Assembly: GCA_016200995.1 (NCBI GenBank)
Contig: JACQDS010000060.1
Location: forward strand, 1-9,723
Direction of reading: 5' to 3'
Length of the DNA: 9,723 bases
DNA from: Candidatus Azambacteria bacterium
GTDB lineage: Bacteria; Patescibacteriota; Minisyncoccia; GWC2-36-17; M10-OD1-4
Shown: in pieces, positions 6,903 to 9,723 of the stretch
Position numbering within the stretch: position 1 is the first letter of the stretch
How the letters are laid out: every line of letters begins with the position of its first letter
The notes under the pieces: model-generated
Database searches by the model: none
What the model saw: only the letters and a program-made list of their open reading frames with translations
Told to the model about the DNA's origin: nothing
Position numbers and translations under genes: made by a program

Positions 6903-7115
6903 ATGCAGGAAAGGCAATTATCGGAACAGGAAATGATAAAAGAGCAGGAGATCCTTCAGGAGCTTGTCAATGCGGCTTTTAATGATGGGATTGTCAGCGC
7001 GATCGACAAAGCGAAAACATACAATGACCCGTATGTTTTGGACGCTTTCCACGACCTTTTGGTCGATAAGCTTTATGAAGAGCTTGTAAAAAGAGACAAG
7101 CTGAAAGAGATTTAG
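6903..7115 (+). CDS. Small acidic helical protein of unknown function
   Basis: This 70-residue protein is strongly charged and predicted helical throughout, with no Cys and no membrane segment. Its first 20 residues are rich in Glu and Gln (a coiled-coil-like helix). The middle, FNDGIVSAIDKAKTYNDPYVLDAF, is followed by HDLLVDKLYEELVKRDKL. The DPY-x-LDAFHD-x-LVDK-x-YEEL stretch looks like a conserved core rather than random sequence. It sits 4 bases after the 100-aa gene and 4 bases before the VirD4-like ATPase, so the three genes form a compact operon. A cytoplasmic adaptor or regulator for the ATPase is a reasonable guess from position only. The ATG at 6903 follows TAATTTT, the same T-rich context as its neighbours. 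I do not recognise a named family. Confidence 0.75.
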   Translation: MQERQLSEQEMIKEQEILQELVNAAFNDGIVSAIDKAKTYNDPYVLDAFHDLLVDKLYEELVKRDKLKEI

Positions 7116-7119
7116 TTTT

Positions 7120-9600
7120 ATGGCGCAAGATTATTCAGGATATATATCTATTTTTTTTATGGCGGTTGTGCTTGTTTCGGCTGCCGTTGCTTTGTGGTAT
7201 GTGAGAAAATATCAAAAAAAAGGAGAAATGACGCACGCTTTGAATATGCATCTGCTTTTAGTTTCGGTGCCTCTTTCAAAGCCCAGGGATGCGAATATAA
7301 AAGAAGAATCGGACAGGCTTATAGGCATATGCGAGCAGTTTTTTTCAAGTTTGACCCAACAGCAAAATGTCAGCTGGCTTACGGCGGCTTTTTCCGGCTC
7401 TTTTGCGATATCTTTTGAGATGGCGATCCACATTATCGGCGATGAGGTGCATTTTTACGCTGCGGTGCCGAGAAAATTCGCCGAAACATTGGAAAAACAG
7501 ATAACGGCGGTTGTCCCCGGGGCAAGAGTTGAGATCGTTGATGATTATAATATTTTTAATCCGGCAGGAATAACGAGAGCGTCATCTTTTAAATTCGCAA
7601 GAGGTCTTTTTTTGCCTTTAAAAACATATAAAAAGATGGAATCCGATCCTCTGAATTCCATAGTTAATGCAATGTCCAATCTGCAGTTTGACGGCGAAGG
7701 AGCGGCGGTGCAGATCTTGATCAGGCCTAATTCCGGCTGGCAAAGCACCGTTCAAAAAGTGATCATTGAAATGAGGAAAGGCAAGAATTTTTCTCAGGCT
7801 TATTCCGAGGCGACAAAAGGCGCGCTTGGGACAGTTGTTGATCTTTTTGGTTCAAAGAAAAAACAAAAAGAGGAGCATGAAAAAGAACAAAAAGCCCTTG
7901 ATGAAGAAACGATCAAAGCTTTGGAATTTAAGGCTTCAAAAGTCGGCTTTGATGTTAATATAAATCTGATCGCGTCAGCGTTGACGGAGACAAGAGCCAA
8001 TGCCATACTTTCCGACATTGAAAGCGCATTTTCGCAGTTTGAATATCCCGGCGTCAATAGGCTTAAGCCTTACAGATTTTCCGGAAAAAAACTAAGCAGG
8101 CTGATATATAATTTTTCATTCAGGAATTTTGACCAAAAAAACAAAATGCTTTTTAATTCCGAGGAGCTGGCAAGTATTTTCCATTTTCCGACGCCTTATA
8201 TGGAAAGCAAAAAAATAGTTTCTCTTAAGTCAAAATTTGCCCAAGCGCCTTCCGGTTTGTCTGGCGAAGGGCTTTTGATAGGCAAGAATGTTTACAGAGG
8301 CATTGAAACGCCTGTAAGACTGCCAAAAGAAGACAGATTAAGGCATCTTTACATTATCGGCCAGACCGGAACAGGAAAATCCGTTTCGTTGAAAAATATG
8401 ATCCAGCAAGATATAGAAAATGGCGATGGTGTTTGCTTTATAGATCCGCATGGCGATGATCTTGAAGATATTTTGACGAGAATTCCAAAAGAGAGGATTG
8501 AAGACGTGATAGTTTTTGACCCGTCGGATCTTCAAAGACCGGTCGGGCTTAATATGCTTGAATACGACACAAATAGCCCGGAGCAAAAAACATTCATCAT
8601 CAACGAAATGGTGACGATTTTTGACAAGCTTTACGACCTAAAAGCCACCGGCGGTCCGATGTTTGAGCATTATTTAAGAAACGCATTGCTCTTGATAATG
8701 TCCGATCCGGAGAGCGGCTCAACCTTACTTGAAGTACCGAGAGTTTTTTCGGATTCGGATTTCAGAAAGACGAAACTTGCCAAATGCAGTGATCCGTTGG
8801 TGAAGAATTTTTGGACGCTTGAAGCGGCCAAAGCCGGAGGGGAGGCTTCTTTGGCAAATATTACGCCTTATATCACGAGTAAATTCAATGTTTTTTTGGC
8901 CAATGAATTCGTCAGGCCGATAATCGCCCAACAAAAAAGCACGATAAATTTTAGAGAGATAATAGACAATAAAAAGATTTTTTTGGTGAATCTTTCCAAG
9001 GGAAAGATAGGGGATATAAACAGCAATCTCCTAGGGCTTATAATAGTCGGAAAGATCACGATGGCGGCGCTCTCGCGGGGAAATATTCCGAGCGAAAAAA
9101 GAAGCCCGTTCTATCTTTACATAGATGAGTTTCAGAATTTTGCGACCGATTCAATAGCAGTGATCCTTTCTGAAGCGAGAAAATATAAGCTCTCCCTTAC
9201 CGTAGCGCATCAATTCATCGCTCAATTGCCGGAGAAGATCAGAGACGCAATTTTTGGAAACGTCGGATCCATGATATCTTTTCGGGTCGGCGTTGATGAT
9301 GCAGAATTTTTGGAAAAGCAGTTTGCGCCTGAATTTAACAGCGACGACATTATGAATATAGACAATTTAAACGCTTATGTTAAGCTCTTGATAAATAATA
9401 AGGCTGTTAAGCCTTTCAATATTAAAGTTGATTTTCCGAAAAAAGGAGATATGGTCGTGGCGCAAAAGGTCAAAGAGCTTTCAAGCATAAAATACGGCAG
9501 ATCCAGGCAGGAAGTTGATATTGAAATAGAGGAGAGATTCAAGAAAAAAGAGGTTCCGGCATCGCCACAGGTGATCCAGCCACCATCAGAATTAAAATAA
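7120..9600 (+). CDS. Membrane-anchored VirD4/TraG-like (type IV coupling / DUF87-type) ATPase
   Basis: This is a DNA-translocase-type ATPase of the VirD4/TraG/HerA branch. Residues 8-28 form one TM helix (IFFMAVVLVSAAVALW), followed by basic residues, so the bulk should be cytoplasmic. Residues about 45-345 are an uncharacterised alpha/beta region that includes a charged Lys/Glu linker at about 245-268. The motor domain then shows RLRHLYIIGQTGTGKS with Walker A at 414-421, FIDPHGDD (440-447), VIVFDPSD, and Walker B YLYIDEFQNF (665-674, catalytic E670). The ARKYKLSLTVAHQF segment is typical of conjugation ATPases, and QFIAQLPEKIRDAIFGNVG follows. The C-terminal tail is Pro/Lys-rich. In known systems such proteins recruit and pump DNA or protein through a type IV secretion channel. 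No VirB4, relaxase or pilin gene is in the window, so it may serve DNA uptake, export or another motor role. The start at 7120 is 4 bases after the preceding stop, with no SD. The family is certain, the system uncertain. Confidence 0.9.
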   Translation: MAQDYSGYISIFFMAVVLVSAAVALWYVRKYQKKGEMTHALNMHLLLVSVPLSKPRDANIKEESDRLIGICEQFFSSLTQQQNVSWLTAAFSGSFAISFEMAIHIIGDEVHFYAAVPRKFAETLEKQITAVVPGARVEIVDDYNIFNPAGITRASSFKFARGLFLPLKTYKKMESDPLNSIVNAMSNLQFDGEGAAVQILIRPNSGWQSTVQKVIIEMRKGKNFSQAYSEATKGALGTVVDLFGSKKKQKEEHEKEQKALDEETIKALEFKASKVGFDVNINLIASALTETRANAILSDIESAFSQFEYPGVNRLKPYRFSGKKLSRLIYNFSFRNFDQKNKMLFNSEELASIFHFPTPYMESKKIVSLKSKFAQAPSGLSGEGLLIGKNVYRGIETPVRLPKEDRLRHLYIIGQTGTGKSVSLKNMIQQDIENGDGVCFIDPHGDDLEDILTRIPKERIEDVIVFDPSDLQRPVGLNMLEYDTNSPEQKTFIINEMVTIFDKLYDLKATGGPMFEHYLRNALLLIMSDPESGSTLLEVPRVFSDSDFRKTKLAKCSDPLVKNFWTLEAAKAGGEASLANITPYITSKFNVFLANEFVRPIIAQQKSTINFREIIDNKKIFLVNLSKGKIGDINSNLLGLIIVGKITMAALSRGNIPSEKRSPFYLYIDEFQNFATDSIAVILSEARKYKLSLTVAHQFIAQLPEKIRDAIFGNVGSMISFRVGVDDAEFLEKQFAPEFNSDDIMNIDNLNAYVKLLINNKAVKPFNIKVDFPKKGDMVVAQKVKELSSIKYGRSRQEVDIEIEERFKKKEVPASPQVIQPPSELK

Positions 9601-9723
9601 TTACTTTGAACCACAAAACCCCATCTGCTTCGTTCCGCCTCCGTGTCTTGGCTCGCGGTACCAATGAAGTACAGCCATGCCTACCGGCAGGCAGGCTTCG
9701 CCTGCGATACTCGGCGCGCCTCG
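9601..9723. repeat. GC-rich intergenic stretch with REP-like inverted repeats (runs off window)
   Basis: The last 123 bases are clearly more GC-rich than the genes before them. GCAGGC (9691-9696), TTC and GCCTGC (9700-9705) form a tight 6-bp hairpin. The adjoining GCCTACCGGCAGGC (9679-9692) is an inverted repeat with one mismatch, and it shares GGCAGGC with the hairpin. A GGCGCGCC palindrome lies at 9713-9720. Clustered short GC-rich palindromes like these look like a dispersed REP-type element, and I recall similar GGTAGGCAGG-type repeats between genes in CPR genomes. On the minus strand one frame is open from a stop at 9601-9603 to the window edge (about 40 codons). It could be the 3' end of a gene, but nothing in it is recognisable. 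Confidence 0.5.

Noticed and set aside
9601..9723. tRNA gene or CRISPR repeat in the GC-rich end
   Set aside because: There is no cloverleaf with acceptor and T-arm pairing, and no regularly spaced repeats; only short hairpins.

Overview
The window reads as chromosomal DNA of a Candidate Phyla Radiation (Patescibacteria, probably Parcubacteria-like) bacterium. The grounds are compact AT-rich genes all on the + strand, almost no Shine-Dalgarno sequences, a Lys-rich ABC permease carrying an N-terminal helical module of a kind I associate with CPR proteins, and several small helical proteins of CPR-like type. Every stop codon fits the standard bacterial code; TGA is used once, as the serS stop. 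The assignment is inferred from gene style, because the window holds no rRNA or other phylogenetic marker apart from serS.

Layout. Positions 1-1014 hold the 3' part of a tandem fibronectin type III surface-type protein, closed by a strong intrinsic terminator (1025-1058). A clear sigma-70-type promoter (1064-1091) then starts what looks like one long transcription unit. It begins with a MacB/LolD-class ABC ATPase (1155-2420) that has an unusual 190-residue C-terminal extension. Six bases later comes its FtsX/MacB-fold permease (2427-4526), which has an unusual ~300-residue N-terminal extension. Seryl-tRNA synthetase (4557-5861) follows, and overlaps an FtsQ-like POTRA protein (5839-6540) that has no membrane anchor. 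After a 55-base gap with possible -10 elements comes a tight three-gene cassette: a 100-aa helical protein (6596-6898), a 70-aa helical protein (6903-7115), and a membrane-anchored VirD4/TraG-like DNA-translocase ATPase (7120-9600). The window ends in a short GC-rich stretch (9601-9723) with REP-like inverted repeats, quite unlike the rest in composition.

How the genes fit together. The ATPase and permease form one ABC exporter or mechanotransmitter pair, and both halves carry extra domains, which may interact. The FtsQ-like protein points to division or envelope work but lacks the expected transmembrane segment. The ATPase cassette suggests DNA movement or a type IV secretion-like motor, but no other secretion genes are visible. 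No rRNA, tRNA, CRISPR array or insertion sequence was seen. The most unusual points are the internal duplication in the ABC ATPase tail, the repeated motif and extra hydrophobic segments in the permease, the POTRA strand encoded upstream of the FtsQ-like start codon, and the recurrent T-rich, SD-less start context.
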